Shown piece by piece: positions 1-8,938 of a stretch of 64,000 nt of DNA. The notes below the pieces were generated by a model, which searched no databases, was not told the DNA's origin, and was given only the letters and a program-made list of their open reading frames with translations. This DNA comes from Komarekiella atlantica HA4396-MV6 (lineage in GTDB: Bacteria > Cyanobacteriota > Cyanobacteriia > Cyanobacteriales > Nostocaceae). The stretch is from positions 1 through 64,000 of the forward strand of contig JAHHHK010000022.1 of NCBI GenBank assembly GCA_019359395.1. The letters are read 5' to 3'. How positions within the stretch are numbered: position 1 is the first letter of the stretch; each line of letters opens with the position of its first letter. Made by a program: the position numbers and the translations under genes.

Positions 1-1
1 A

Positions 2-91
2 CTAGTCAGAGACTATGAACTGTTACCCGAAACATCCGAGACTTTTGTTTATCTTGCCATGATCCGTATTATGGTAAGGCGACTAGCCTAA
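2..91 (+). CDS. C-terminal fragment of an IS5-type DDE transposase (cut by window edge)
   Basis: The open frame from base 2 to the TAA at 89-91 encodes 29 residues, including DYELLPETSETFVYLAMIR followed by MVRRLA. This matches the usual end of cyanobacterial IS5-family transposases, where the helix after the catalytic Glu reads Y-E-x-x-P/T-x-T-S-E-x-F-x-Y-L-A-M-I-R. The rest of the gene lies before the window, so its completeness cannot be judged. The call rests on recognition of this short tail. Confidence 0.7.
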   Translation, partial: LVRDYELLPETSETFVYLAMIRIMVRRLA

Positions 92-581
92 AATTTGACT
101 TTTCAAAACTTTTCAAACATCCTCTTAGAGAATGTTTTAATAATACTAACTAATCATATAAAAATTTGACTATTTTGTTAATGCGTAAGTACTGACAACT
201 TAGCATATTTCGTAAATAAATTATACCAATTCAATTAATGATTGCAACCAAGAGACGTTGCATTGTAACGTCTCTACGTGTTCTATCTAACCACTCTTTG
301 TTTGGGGCGATCGCTACCTAATAAAAACTGCATCCGAAATAGACAATTTAAGAGTTGTATTTAAATTATGTAGCCTTAATAAATCAAAAAAGCTATATAA
401 ACTGTTGTCTTATAGCACTTTTAAGGGCAGATGTTATGAATAACACAAACATCTAGCTTAAATAGCATGATTGGTGTGTAATATTCACCAAATCTACTTA
501 GATAATCATGCACAAAAATGAGAGTGCATATTTCAACTCCTCTAACAAAAAACCAGTATTTTGGGCATTGAAGAATCCTAT
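92..581. other. gene-free stretch with one dispersed hairpin
   Basis: AT-rich spacer between the transposase tail and the LuxR-type gene. Its one clear structure is a hairpin at 251-275, AGAGACGTT / AACGTCTCT with a 7-base loop. The same hairpin family recurs inside hpnB near 14400. No convincing ORF or RNA gene was seen. Confidence 0.6.
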
Positions 582-1196
582 ATGTTTACTCTAACAAAGA
601 CATCTGCACAAATAGTAGTTAAACCAAAACAGTCAGATAATATTGACTTGCATGACTCAAAGCGAGCTTATTTCTTACAAGAAGTAATTGAAGGACTAGA
701 AGACGGTATATTGATTTTAACCGAGGCTAGTGAACTGCTTCATGCCAATGCATCTGCACTTCGTCTTTGTTGTCAATTTAATCAAGGCAATTTCAGCCAT
801 GATTTTGTACCGTCAGCTATTTGGCATCTTTGCGACACATTACTTAACAGTTGGAGGCAATTTTCTGATCAACTCACTATTGTCTCAGATGAAATTGTAC
901 TCGACAAGTCAAATATTTTTCGCATTCGGGTGAGATTGCTGGATTTAGATTGGTTTGATCAGCCTTGTTTATTAGTAACTATAGAAAATCGGTACGAGTC
1001 TTTAAAAAATTTAGCCCACACTGAAGTTAAAAAATTTGAGATGACGCCGCGAGAAGCCGAAATTTGGTTTCTCTATAGAAGCAACTACAGCTACAAAGAA
1101 ATTGCTGCCAAGCTTTACATTACTCTGAATACAGTAAAGAAGCACATGAAAAACATTCATACCAAACGACAAGCATTCGCTACAGTTGAAGATTAG
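582..1196 (+). CDS. LuxR/GerE-type transcriptional regulator with N-terminal PAS-like sensor region
   Basis: A 204-residue protein. The C-terminal third starts MTPREAEIWFLYRS and continues with YKEIAAKLYITLNTVKKHMKNI, a typical GerE helix-turn-helix (scaffold around T-x-R-E, recognition helix T-V-K-K-H). The first half (FLQEVIEGLEDGILILTE...LHANASALRL) resembles a PAS fold, so a bound ligand or partner may control it. There is no receiver Asp domain. A TTG lies 21 bases upstream in frame; I chose the ATG at 582 because neither has a clear ribosome-binding site. The target is unknown; the divergent-facing neighbour is the DGxRP-repeat gene. Confidence 0.75.
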   Translation: MFTLTKTSAQIVVKPKQSDNIDLHDSKRAYFLQEVIEGLEDGILILTEASELLHANASALRLCCQFNQGNFSHDFVPSAIWHLCDTLLNSWRQFSDQLTIVSDEIVLDKSNIFRIRVRLLDLDWFDQPCLLVTIENRYESLKNLAHTEVKKFEMTPREAEIWFLYRSNYSYKEIAAKLYITLNTVKKHMKNIHTKRQAFATVED

Positions 1197-1697
1197 TACT
1201 GCAATCAGAATTGATTTTTGAAATTTAATTATTTAGCTTAAACTAAGAAATAATTTATTATCTTTTCAGGAATCAATTAAGATTACTATAAAATTACTCA
1301 ATGTAAATAACAGAGTTAATCTATATTAGTAGCTAAGACGAGTAATTAATTGTAGTACAAAAGCCAGGCGTTGTTTTTCTCCTAGTTAAGAGGATATTTG
1401 AAAAGTCCTATTGTCGGTATCAAAAGTTTTAGATCCTTCTAAATCCCCCTTAAAAAGGGGGACTTTGATTCCCGGTTTCCGTTAGGGGGGATCTAAAATT
1501 GCCTAAAGTCACAGTGAAAAACTTTTTAAACAACCTCTAAAGTATATTTTCTTCAAGAATTTTGACATCGAAATTATTCATCCGACTTAGCAATTTTTAC
1601 ATGTTAGCTTGTTGTAAAACTCAAGATAAATTGGCATTGTATTAGTCAATTTAAAGAGTTTGTTATTGAATTTACAATGTCAATAAAAGTGGTGATT
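1197..1697. repeat. gene-free stretch with a dispersed CCCCCTT/AAGGGGG hairpin repeat
   Basis: Between convergent genes. Around 1438-1497 lies a repeat of the form CTAAATCCCCCTT-AAAA-AGGGGG, then CCGTTAGGGGGGATC. This is a common intergenic hairpin in filamentous cyanobacteria, and a related form appears near 11145-11171 and 11495-11550. It may end transcription from both sides. No gene is evident. Confidence 0.5.
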
Positions 1698-2180
1698 TTA
1701 GTCTATATAATCTGTTGAAATTTGGGAATCAACAGTGTTATCTGAAACTATAGGGCGGCTACCATCTACATCTATAGTATCTTGAACTTGGAAATCATTT
1801 TTAGTGATCGGACGTTGACCATCTATGTCAAGAATTTCATCAATCTCTAAATCGTTAGGATCAATTGGGCGGTTGCCGTCTACAGCTAGCATGTCATGCT
1901 CTTGAAAATCGCTCTTCGCAATCGGGCGTTGACCATCTATATTGATTGTTTTGTCATAATGATTTTCATTTTTTACAATTGGACGCTGCCCATCGATATT
2001 AATTGTTTCCTTAACTTGAATGTTGCTAGGATCGACTGGGCGCTGACCATCTATATTAATTGTTTTATTTGTTTGTATCAGTTCGTTAGACGATGACTCA
2101 GAACATATCTCAGTTTCAGTGTCTATTCTTTGCTGACTCAAATTTTTTGCAGTACTATCAATTTTGTTTGTGTTATCCAT
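1698..2180 (-). CDS. acidic protein of six 19-residue DGxRP repeats, unknown function
   Basis: A 160-residue protein with no signal peptide or membrane segment. After a 36-residue N-terminal region, six repeats of exactly 19 residues follow. Their DG(Q/N/S)RP cores start at residues 44, 63, 82, 101, 120 and 139, with consensus (T/I)I(N/D)(I/V)DGQRPI followed by a variable acidic/polar linker. A short tail ends the protein. The DNA period is 57 bp, and the repeats have diverged at third positions while the motif is kept, which suggests selection on the protein. I do not recognise the family. A multi-core peptide precursor or a repetitive binding scaffold are both possible; no modifying enzyme gene adjoins it. 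Upstream translation signals are weak. Confidence 0.7.
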   Translation of the reverse strand: MDNTNKIDSTAKNLSQQRIDTETEICSESSSNELIQTNKTINIDGQRPVDPSNIQVKETINIDGQRPIVKNENHYDKTINIDGQRPIAKSDFQEHDMLAVDGNRPIDPNDLEIDEILDIDGQRPITKNDFQVQDTIDVDGSRPIVSDNTVDSQISTDYID

Positions 2181-2816
2181 ATTTCGTATTGTTTTTCCAA
2201 GATTATTTATCTAGTAACAACATTAATTTAAAAGTTGTTTATCTTTAACAAAAGTGAATGAGAATTGAGTATGTATCGGAATTCTGACTTTTCCAATAAT
2301 TTGTTTCTTGACTATAGTACTGAAGTCAGAGCAAAAAGTCCTCTACCACAGTACATAATGCATTTTCAACTTGAGAGCAATTTGTTATCTGTCAAAAGAA
2401 AGACACATTTTATCACAAGAACTAAGTCTTTCGGTGAGCGAAGAGAGCAGGGGGAGCAAATACAAGAATCAGAGATAAGCAAATGTTTATCTCTTTATCC
2501 AGTAAGTGTATTCGAGTTATTTACCAAAATTATTTTAATTCTCTTTTCTCCCCAGTTCTCTCATCTCCCCTTTTTGGTGACGCTTCATTACCTCAATCAT
2601 GTGCTGGAAAGTCTGGCGCTTTACGCTCATGTATCGTTTGAATTTACGCCTAGATAATTTTCAGATTATTTGTGCAAAAGACCTAATGAGACGAAACTAA
2701 AATATTGTGTCGCCATAATTGACCATAACATTCATTGGTTATTACTAACTAAATCTTAAGTAAACGAAAGTATTCATTTTTAATGTAATAGTTTCTAAAT
2801 TGTTTGTAAGTTTTGT
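2181..2816. other. gene-free stretch; weak ORF only
   Basis: Lies between two minus-strand genes. A plus-strand frame (2271-2657, 129 codons) is open, but it lacks a ribosome-binding site and a recognisable domain and includes low-complexity repeat-like sequence (AGAGAGCAGGGGGAGC), so I do not call it a gene. The promoter of the repeat protein should lie at 2181-2260. Confidence 0.4.
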
Positions 2817-3404
2817 CTATGGAAAATCAGGAGCTTTTTGCAGACGTAATAATGTATTATAAATCTGTCGTTTTAAATTATTGTTATTTTGTGCTTCCAT
2901 AGTAATTTTATTAAAACGATCAATGCTCAAACCATTATCTTCAACTATTTTTTGGGAACGCGTACAATAATTCACTGCAATATCTTGAGCCTTCCTGGGA
3001 AGACCATTTATGCTATTCCCGTCGTTACAAACAATCTGAGGAATTTCTCCACCACCAATAAGCTTTTTAATTTCTTCAAAGGCGTGTTGACGAGCTGGCT
3101 CCATTGCTAACACGGCTTGGGCATAGCTATTAATTTCAGTATTGTTAACTGCTGTTTGAGCGTAAGCTTTTGAATTCAATGACACAGTGCTGGAAATCAC
3201 ACTAGTAGTAGTTATTAGGCCCAAAAGCAAGGATTGAGAAATAGTAGAGGCGTAACGGTGAGGTAGCGCTGCAAAGAGAAGTTTGAGCATCGGCTTGAGG
3301 CGCGATGATGAGCGCACAGATGGAGCAAATTCTTGAGCATTAGGGCTGCTCGTCAGACATCGCTTTCGGCTGGGTAGAAAAAAGAAAGAGAAAATGTTAT
3401 TCAT
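2817..3404 (-). CDS. DUF4168-family exported protein
   Basis: A 195-residue protein. After a polar N-terminal stretch, a hydrophobic segment (LLLGLITTTSVISS) ends near AYA-QT, a plausible signal-peptidase site, so export to the periplasm is likely. The remainder has the DUF4168 pattern: a YAQAVLAMEPARQ helix, an IVCNDG...NYCTRSQKIVEDNGLSIDRFNKIT core and a terminal LKRQIYNTLLRLQ helix. The two conserved cysteines may form a disulfide. The family is frequent in cyanobacteria and its role is unknown. The start is uncertain: the internal Met before LKLLFAALPHR, close to the signal segment, is an alternative. Confidence 0.75.
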   Translation of the reverse strand: MNNIFSFFFLPSRKRCLTSSPNAQEFAPSVRSSSRLKPMLKLLFAALPHRYASTISQSLLLGLITTTSVISSTVSLNSKAYAQTAVNNTEINSYAQAVLAMEPARQHAFEEIKKLIGGGEIPQIVCNDGNSINGLPRKAQDIAVNYCTRSQKIVEDNGLSIDRFNKITMEAQNNNNLKRQIYNTLLRLQKAPDFP

Positions 3405-3513
3405 CTGGTGTGTGACGCTGAACTGTAATAGGGATGTGATAATGACTTTGAACTATTTCAGGAGTGGTAAGTTCCGGCTAAGATTCAATCCATCAGACTT
3501 TATATATTTATTG

Positions 3514-4503
3514 TCAACTTCCTCGACATATTTGACACAGTTCGATTACTTTAGTTTGAAGTATTGTCATTTCTGAAGCTCCCTGCTTTAGACTTATTTC
3601 TAACTCTAGTAGTAGGGGTAGACAGGAGATTAACTGTTCTACAGATAGGAACTTGATTTCTTGCTGTAAGAAGTAGATACGTTTAGGATTACCTATATCG
3701 GCAGCTGAGGCGATCGCCTGTTGGTTTCGTTCACCACTTTCTATCATGATCTTGATCCATAGCCAGGTGCGAAATTGACCAATCAGTGTTGCAACTATCC
3801 GCAAACCAGGCTCGGAAGCATTGATGAGATCTGCCAATGTTTCCAAAGCTTTAGCTGTATCCCCTGTTCTGATTGCTGCTGCTAATTGTAAACTATTTTG
3901 AGTAGTATTTCTGACTAACTGTGTAACGGTAGCTACGTCTAAAGGCTTATTGCTACCTTCGATATATAACCGTAATTTCTCGATCTCATTGTAGAGAAGT
4001 CGTGTATCGTTACCTACAGACTCCGCCAATAATTGGGCAGTCTTGGGAGTCAGTTTCACGCCTACAGCAAGAGCTGCTTGATTCACAGATTGCACCAATA
4101 ATTCTGTCTTCCAGGGTGGGATGAGCGGAAATTCTCGAAACTCAGTGGCGAATTGTTTCAATAATTTCGTGGATTTGAGGCGTTCATCTGGTTTGTTACG
4201 GTTGGTGAGCAATAAAAAAGAGTTTTCAGGGATTAGTGGCAGTGTTCTTACTAATTCTGCCAACAGATTGTCTGGACAGTGCTGACAAAGAGTATTATTT
4301 ATCAACCACACCAAGCGCCCACCAGCGCCAAAAGTTGGTGTCATTACTTGATTTAACCCTTGGATCGCAGCATCAGCTTGATCTGGAGGGAATGAAGTGT
4401 AGTTAAAACTTGTCCAGAGGGGATCGAGGACGCGATCGCGCAAAAGAGCAACCGCTTTTTCTATAGCAAAATCGTCTTCACCCCAATAAACACAAATTGG
4501 CAT
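3514..4503 (-). CDS. holA: DNA polymerase III subunit delta
   Basis: A 329-residue clamp-loader subunit that opens the sliding clamp during replication. The N-terminus MPICVYWGEDDFAIEKAV and the central FLLLTNRNKPDERLKSTK and ESVGNDTRLLYNEIEKLRLY blocks match HolA, followed by the C-terminal helical collar domain (TLIGQFRTWLWIK). The frame stays open 96 bases further upstream, but the ATG at 4501-4503 is preceded by GGAGGT at good spacing, and HolA proteins begin at this point. It is a single gene facing the neighbouring DUF1868 gene head to head. Confidence 0.92.
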   Translation of the reverse strand: MPICVYWGEDDFAIEKAVALLRDRVLDPLWTSFNYTSFPPDQADAAIQGLNQVMTPTFGAGGRLVWLINNTLCQHCPDNLLAELVRTLPLIPENSFLLLTNRNKPDERLKSTKLLKQFATEFREFPLIPPWKTELLVQSVNQAALAVGVKLTPKTAQLLAESVGNDTRLLYNEIEKLRLYIEGSNKPLDVATVTQLVRNTTQNSLQLAAAIRTGDTAKALETLADLINASEPGLRIVATLIGQFRTWLWIKIMIESGERNQQAIASAADIGNPKRIYFLQQEIKFLSVEQLISCLPLLLELEISLKQGASEMTILQTKVIELCQICRGS

Positions 4504-4713
4504 AGACAAACCTCCGAGAAAATAAAGTGAAATGGGGGTTGGAGGAGTAAAGAAGTAGGGGAATAGTTTTGAATTCTTGTCCCTATCTCTCTTCTTCATC
4601 TTTTCCTATCAGCTGCCATCAAACCAAAAAAGCTAAATACTTTTGAGATCAATACTGTTAATTTGGATAATTTTCCCTAAAATCTATCAAGTTAGAGCGA
4701 GAGGCTAAGAAGA

Positions 4714-5502
4714 TTGGACGACAACTATCAAACTTACTTAAATCGGGTAGCAAGAATGACGCTGCCAGAAGCCTACAGATCCCAAGTCCAGCATATCCAG
4801 GAATCTTCTAAATTTCAGCCGCATTCCGGGGCGAGAATTGCAGCACCTTTTCCTGGCTATACGCTAATTACCCCATCTGCGGACGAAGAATCACAAAACT
4901 CCGCTTTCTACGCCAAGTTACAAGCTTATCAGCAGGAACTTTTGCAGTTGCCCGTAAACAGTGATTTGATTATCCCTGTACCTCCTGCTAGCTTTCATCT
5001 GACTTTGGCGGATTTGATTTGGGACAGTGCTTACCGTGACGCCTATGAAAAAAATCCTGAATTTGAACAACAGTTAAGCTCTTGCTGTGTTGAAATATTT
5101 CGGCAATATCAACAATCCATGACACGCGAGACTAATCCAATTTACTGGCAAGTGCTGGGATTGATAGTCATGCCAAGAGCTGTAGGTGTCTGTTTAGTAC
5201 CCCAAGATGAACGCTGCTACGAGCAAATTATTCAATTTCGCCGCACAATCTATCAAAATCCAAAGTTAATTGCTTTGGGTATTGAACAGCATTATCACTT
5301 CACAGCCCATGTTACATTAGGCTATTTTGGTGAAATTTCACCAGATTTAGACCGTACAAATCTCAGCACAATGCTTTCTGAATTAAATCAGCAATGGCTG
5401 TTAAATTCCCCAGAATTTTTGATTCACCGAGTCGAACTGCGGAAATTTGACAATATGACGTACTATCATCGTGAACCAGATTGGCCGAGTTTAGATTTTT
5501 GA
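4714..5502 (+). CDS. DUF1868-family 2H-phosphoesterase-like protein
   Basis: A 262-residue cytoplasmic protein. The two HxTx signatures of 2H phosphoesterases are present as FHLTLADL near residue 96 and AHVTLGYF near residue 200, so cyclic-phosphate or RNA 2',3'-phosphate hydrolysis is a reasonable guess, though DUF1868 members are uncharacterised. The start is TTG at 4714: the segment before the first internal ATG (DDNYQTYLNRVAR) looks like protein, and GAGG lies about 10 bases upstream. Its terminator hairpin follows at 5551. Confidence 0.75.
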   Translation: MDDNYQTYLNRVARMTLPEAYRSQVQHIQESSKFQPHSGARIAAPFPGYTLITPSADEESQNSAFYAKLQAYQQELLQLPVNSDLIIPVPPASFHLTLADLIWDSAYRDAYEKNPEFEQQLSSCCVEIFRQYQQSMTRETNPIYWQVLGLIVMPRAVGVCLVPQDERCYEQIIQFRRTIYQNPKLIALGIEQHYHFTAHVTLGYFGEISPDLDRTNLSTMLSELNQQWLLNSPEFLIHRVELRKFDNMTYYHREPDWPSLDF

Positions 5503-5550
5503 ATTTAGACGTACATCAGCTAGATTTTGGTTTGAAAATTGAAAATTAGT

Positions 5551-5584
5551 AATAGGTAATATTTTTTAGTATTACCTATTTTTT
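5551..5584. terminator. rho-independent-type hairpin between convergent genes
   Basis: AATAGGTAATA (5551-5561) pairs perfectly with TATTACCTATT (5570-5580), and a T run follows on the plus strand. It lies 49 bases after the DUF1868 stop and just beyond the carbonic anhydrase stop on the other strand, so it may serve both. Confidence 0.75.
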
Positions 5585-5610
5585 ATGAGACTAATTAGGT
5601 AGACACTATA

Positions 5611-6333
5611 TTAAGTAATAATAGCTACTTTCCCAGTTTCGATATCGTAACAAGCGCCAACAATTTTTAGCTTACCTTCACTGATAAATTTTGCCAAAAT
5701 TGTTGAGCTTTCCTGTAATTTTTCAGCCTGATATTGAATATTGGCTATTACAGCATCCTGAGTTGTATCACCCGTTGTTAACTTTGCCCTTGCTAAAGAT
5801 GGTTTGATGCCCTCAATAATTAATCCGATTCTGCCAGGAAGTGGCTCGCTTTTAATGGCTTCTGTTACTGCACCACACTGTCTATGACCCAGAATCATAA
5901 TCAATTGAGAACCTAATACCGCTGTAGAGTATTCCAGACTACCTATAATCGTGTCGCTAACGACATTACCAGCGACTCGTACGACAAATAAATCTCCAAG
6001 CCCCCGATCAAAAATCATTTCCGCTGGTACTCTAGAATCTGCACAGCCCAAAATAGAGGCAAAAGGATACTGAGCTTTTGCAACTAATTGCAAACGTTCA
6101 AGTGATTGGTCAGGATATTGACGTTTTTGATGTACAAATCTTTGATTACCATCTAGTAAGCGTCTGATAGCTTCGTTAGGTTTGACTGGATTGGGATTGT
6201 CTGGACGAACATCAGCAATAGCAGCTTGCTCTTTACTCCAAATACTAGGGCCAAAAGCAGTAACAGCAATGCTCAGCACACTTGCCAATTTCAAAAAATC
6301 ACGACGTCCTACAAATCCATTAATTCGACTCAT
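5611..6333 (-). CDS. Tat-exported beta-class carbonic anhydrase
   Basis: A 240-residue enzyme for interconversion of CO2 and bicarbonate. The zinc ligands and active-site dyad are visible in LGCADSRVP (Cys, Asp, Arg) and LGHRQCGAV (His, Cys). The N-terminus has a twin-arginine signal (GRRDFLKLASVLSIAVTAFG), so it should act outside the cytoplasmic membrane, as proposed for the EcaB type in other cyanobacteria. I start at the ATG at 6331-6333 (CAGG upstream) rather than the TTG 15 bases before it. It would take part in inorganic-carbon handling at the cell surface. The neighbours are unrelated. Confidence 0.9.
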   Translation of the reverse strand: MSRINGFVGRRDFLKLASVLSIAVTAFGPSIWSKEQAAIADVRPDNPNPVKPNEAIRRLLDGNQRFVHQKRQYPDQSLERLQLVAKAQYPFASILGCADSRVPAEMIFDRGLGDLFVVRVAGNVVSDTIIGSLEYSTAVLGSQLIMILGHRQCGAVTEAIKSEPLPGRIGLIIEGIKPSLARAKLTTGDTTQDAVIANIQYQAEKLQESSTILAKFISEGKLKIVGACYDIETGKVAIIT

Positions 6334-6477
6334 CAATATACCTGACAACAGCTTTGTCGTTGTTAGGAAGATACCAGATGCTTGCTAGATGCAAGAGTAC
6401 CCTCTTACACGGTTTAAGAGTAATTTAATCTTCAGTTGTTATTCATAAGTAAGCAGGCAGGTATAATTACACACAAA

Positions 6478-6721
6478 CAGGACTTACGCACAGGTAACGG
6501 AAAATCGTAGACGCGGAGCGGCTTGCCGTAGGCTACCACAGAGAAGCCAGTGCGTTGGGCGGGTTCCCCGACTTGTTCGCGCAGCGTCTCCCCCTGGGAG
6601 AAGCAACTGGCGCGACACGGAGGGCACGGTGAAACAGCGCTGCGGGAGGGTTTCCCTCCGCAGGCGACTGTAAACCCGAAGGGAGAAATAAGAGTTTCAG
6701 AGAGTTTTTGCGTAAGTCCTG
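6478..6721. mobile_element. MITE-like element with 13-bp perfect terminal inverted repeats
   Basis: CAGGACTTACGCA (6478-6490) and its exact reverse complement TGCGTAAGTCCTG (6709-6721) bound 244 bp. The pentamer ACAAA abuts both ends (6473-6477 and 6722-6726), as expected of a target-site duplication. The interior is filled with dispersed Nostoc palindromes (GCAGCGTCTCCCCCTGGGAG and similar). It has no transposase gene, so it would need one in trans. Confidence 0.7.
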
Positions 6722-6736
6722 ACAAAATAAAATCCT

Positions 6737-7155
6737 AGTTCGTAGTGAGCGATTCATCGCTCAAAACAAGGATTATCAGGACTAAAGTCCTTACCCTTCC
6801 CTCCGGGACGCTGCTTTGTAGCTTGGCTTTTGCGTAGGGGTACGGGTGACGCTCGTTCGCCTTGGTGTCGTAGACAAGACTACCGCTGCGAAGACAGTTA
6901 GTCGCTCATGGGGAGCCAGTGCGTTGGAGAGCCAGCACGTTGCGGAGGTTCCCTCCGTTGTAGTGACTGGCGTCGGCTCGCCGACTTGTACCCCTGCGGG
7001 GAAGCAAGCTACAAAGCAGCGTCTCCCCCTGGGAGAAGCAACTGGCGTGGAAACCCCCTTCTCTACGAGACACTACGTGAACGCGTAGCCTCTCGCAGGG
7101 AAGACCGCGCTAACTCACTACAAACTTTAATTTATTTACACTTAACTACTTAGTA
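6737..7155. repeat. dispersed GTAGTGAGC-type repeat split by an insertion of palindromic repeats
   Basis: The left part (GTTCGTAGTGAGCGATTCAT ... GGACTAAAGTCCTTAC, to about 6794) and the right part (TACAAACTTTAATTTATTTA, about 7118-7138) are contiguous in a second copy at 26944-27022. Here they are separated by about 320 bp of GC-rich palindromic repeat matter (CTCCGGGACG, GCGTCTCCCCCTGGGAGAAG, CTACGAGACACTACG). Open frames across this block are by-products of the repeats. Confidence 0.65.
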
Positions 7156-7167
7156 TCAAATATAGTT

Positions 7168-8796
7168 TTATTTATGATATTGCTTGTCAAATTCCACTTT
7201 GCCATACTCTAATTTGACTATTCGGTCTGCTAAATGAAAATAGCGATCGTCGTGGCTAATCGCTAGCACTGTTTTGCCCCGCTCCCGTAATTCTGGTAGT
7301 AGCTGAGTGTAGAATATTTCTTTGAATACTGGGTCTTGGTCAGCTGCCCATTCGTCAAATAAATAAATTGGTCGGTCTTCTAAATAGGCTGTGAGTAAAG
7401 CTAGCCGTTTACGCTGTCCTTGAGAAAGAGCAGTGGTAGAAAATTGTCCATTTTCAACTTTTACCTTATGGTCTAATTGAAGTTGCTTGAGGTAGTTTTT
7501 TGCTTGAGTATCCAAGTTTGTATTTTCTAAACCTAAAAGTTCTTCAAATAAATAGAAGTCAGAAAATACCACTGAAAAATGTTGGCGATACCACTCTCGA
7601 TTATGTTGGTTAATTAGTTCTCTGTCAAACCAAATTTCGCCGTTTTCTGGGATATAAAGTCCGGCTATCAGTTTAGCTAGGCTAGATTTTCCACTACCAT
7701 TACCACCGACGATAAACACTAGTTCTTGAGGATATAATGTTAGGTCGATGGGGCCGAGGATAAAGTTACTGTCTTCTTGATCTGTTTGGTAAGTGTGAGT
7801 AATACCTTTAAGTTGTAAGCTGTGCCAGTCAGATTTAAAAGTAGGTGGAACTGTCGATACTTCAGCGCGACTAGCTAGAGATAAACCGAGTGATTCTATT
7901 TTTTGTAAAGCAACGTTAGCTTTGCCAAGCTGGGGAAGATTGGTAACGATGTTGTCCATCGGCAACATTAAGTAGGTAAAGGTGAGGATATAGCCAGAGA
8001 GGGTTTGGGGACTGATAGTCAGCAAGTAAGGCAGTGCAAACAGTAAAAAACCCATTGCGAAAAAAAACAAGAGTTTACCCCAGCTAGTAGTTGTGGCAAA
8101 CAGTGTTAAACCATCAACATTGTGACGCCGAAATTTGGTAGCCGTTGATTGTAAGTGTTTTGTCAAAAAGACTTGACGGCGTTGATAGTTGAGCTTAAGT
8201 TCTTTAACTCCTTCAGTGATGGTACGAAAATGTTTAAATAGTACGTCTTGATCCTCACGGGCGAGGGCGAGTAATTCCCCTCCTCTATTTAATAGCCATT
8301 GGCAACTGCCTATTCCCACAACTATTAGACTGACAACTATTAGAAATACTAACCAAGATAGCCAGGTAATATACAGTAGACAACCCAAGACCATCGCCAG
8401 ATCAATACACAGGAAAGGAATCACATATACAGCATTCGCAACAGCCTGTACATCTTCTGTTAGAGTTGCCAACAGTCGGGGATTTCCTAGCTGTTCTAAA
8501 TGGCTTAACTCTGAAGCTAGAATCTGGCGACCTAAGCGCATTCGTAGTTGCAAGATGGCATTTTGAGATAGACGAATCAGCATCACTTGCGAAACAATGC
8601 TGGTAATAAGTGCGACTATTACCAGTCCCACAAAACCCCAAGCTATGGATGTGAGGGGCGAAGCACTGCTGCGAGTAGCGGCGCTGCTGATTAAGGCGAT
8701 GAGTCCAGCACTACTGCCACCACTCAGGAATCCAGTGACGATCGCGATCGCCACCATCCCCCAAGAAGATTGCAGAAGAAAGTAAATTAGATTCAT
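7168..8796 (-). CDS. cyclic-peptide-export-type ABC transporter (fused membrane and ATPase domains)
   Basis: A 542-residue half-transporter. About six membrane segments fill the first 300 residues (MNLIYFLLQSSWGMVAIAIV..., FLIVVSLIVVGIG, LLFFFAMGFLLFALPYLL). The ATPase domain follows, with Walker A GGNGSGKSS, signature LSQGQRKR and Walker B IYLFDEWAADQDP. The LSQGQ signature and the DEWAADQDP Walker B are typical of the SyrD/YojI cyclic-peptide exporter group, which exports siderophores or peptides. It stands alone, with no biosynthetic gene beside it, so the substrate is unknown. Confidence 0.8.
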   Translation of the reverse strand: MNLIYFLLQSSWGMVAIAIVTGFLSGGSSAGLIALISSAATRSSASPLTSIAWGFVGLVIVALITSIVSQVMLIRLSQNAILQLRMRLGRQILASELSHLEQLGNPRLLATLTEDVQAVANAVYVIPFLCIDLAMVLGCLLYITWLSWLVFLIVVSLIVVGIGSCQWLLNRGGELLALAREDQDVLFKHFRTITEGVKELKLNYQRRQVFLTKHLQSTATKFRRHNVDGLTLFATTTSWGKLLFFFAMGFLLFALPYLLTISPQTLSGYILTFTYLMLPMDNIVTNLPQLGKANVALQKIESLGLSLASRAEVSTVPPTFKSDWHSLQLKGITHTYQTDQEDSNFILGPIDLTLYPQELVFIVGGNGSGKSSLAKLIAGLYIPENGEIWFDRELINQHNREWYRQHFSVVFSDFYLFEELLGLENTNLDTQAKNYLKQLQLDHKVKVENGQFSTTALSQGQRKRLALLTAYLEDRPIYLFDEWAADQDPVFKEIFYTQLLPELRERGKTVLAISHDDRYFHLADRIVKLEYGKVEFDKQYHK

Positions 8797-8938
8797 AGGG
8801 ATTGGGGATTGGGGATTGAGGAATGGGGAATGGGAAAATTTAGTATAAAACCTGGCCCGACTCAGAACGGATTTTTTGCCTAGTTTCCAATCTTCTTTAT
8901 TGTGTTTACTTCAAAGTGTTAATACTTCATAAATTTAG
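8797..8938. repeat. heptamer short tandem repeat in a divergent promoter region
   Basis: Repeats of GGGATTG and variants (GGGATTGGGGATTGGGGATT, then GGAATGGGGAATGGG) occupy about 8798-8836, between the divergent exporter and hpnI-like genes. This is the short tandemly repeated repetitive type known from heterocystous cyanobacteria. The promoter of the hpnI-like gene should lie to its right. Confidence 0.55.

Noticed and set aside
2271-2657. 129-codon plus-strand ORF
   Set aside because: No ribosome-binding site, no domain, low-complexity and repeat-like sequence inside it.
6432-7153. Several overlapping ORFs of 60-97 codons on both strands
   Set aside because: They lie within palindromic repeat arrays and a MITE-like element; codon content follows the repeats.
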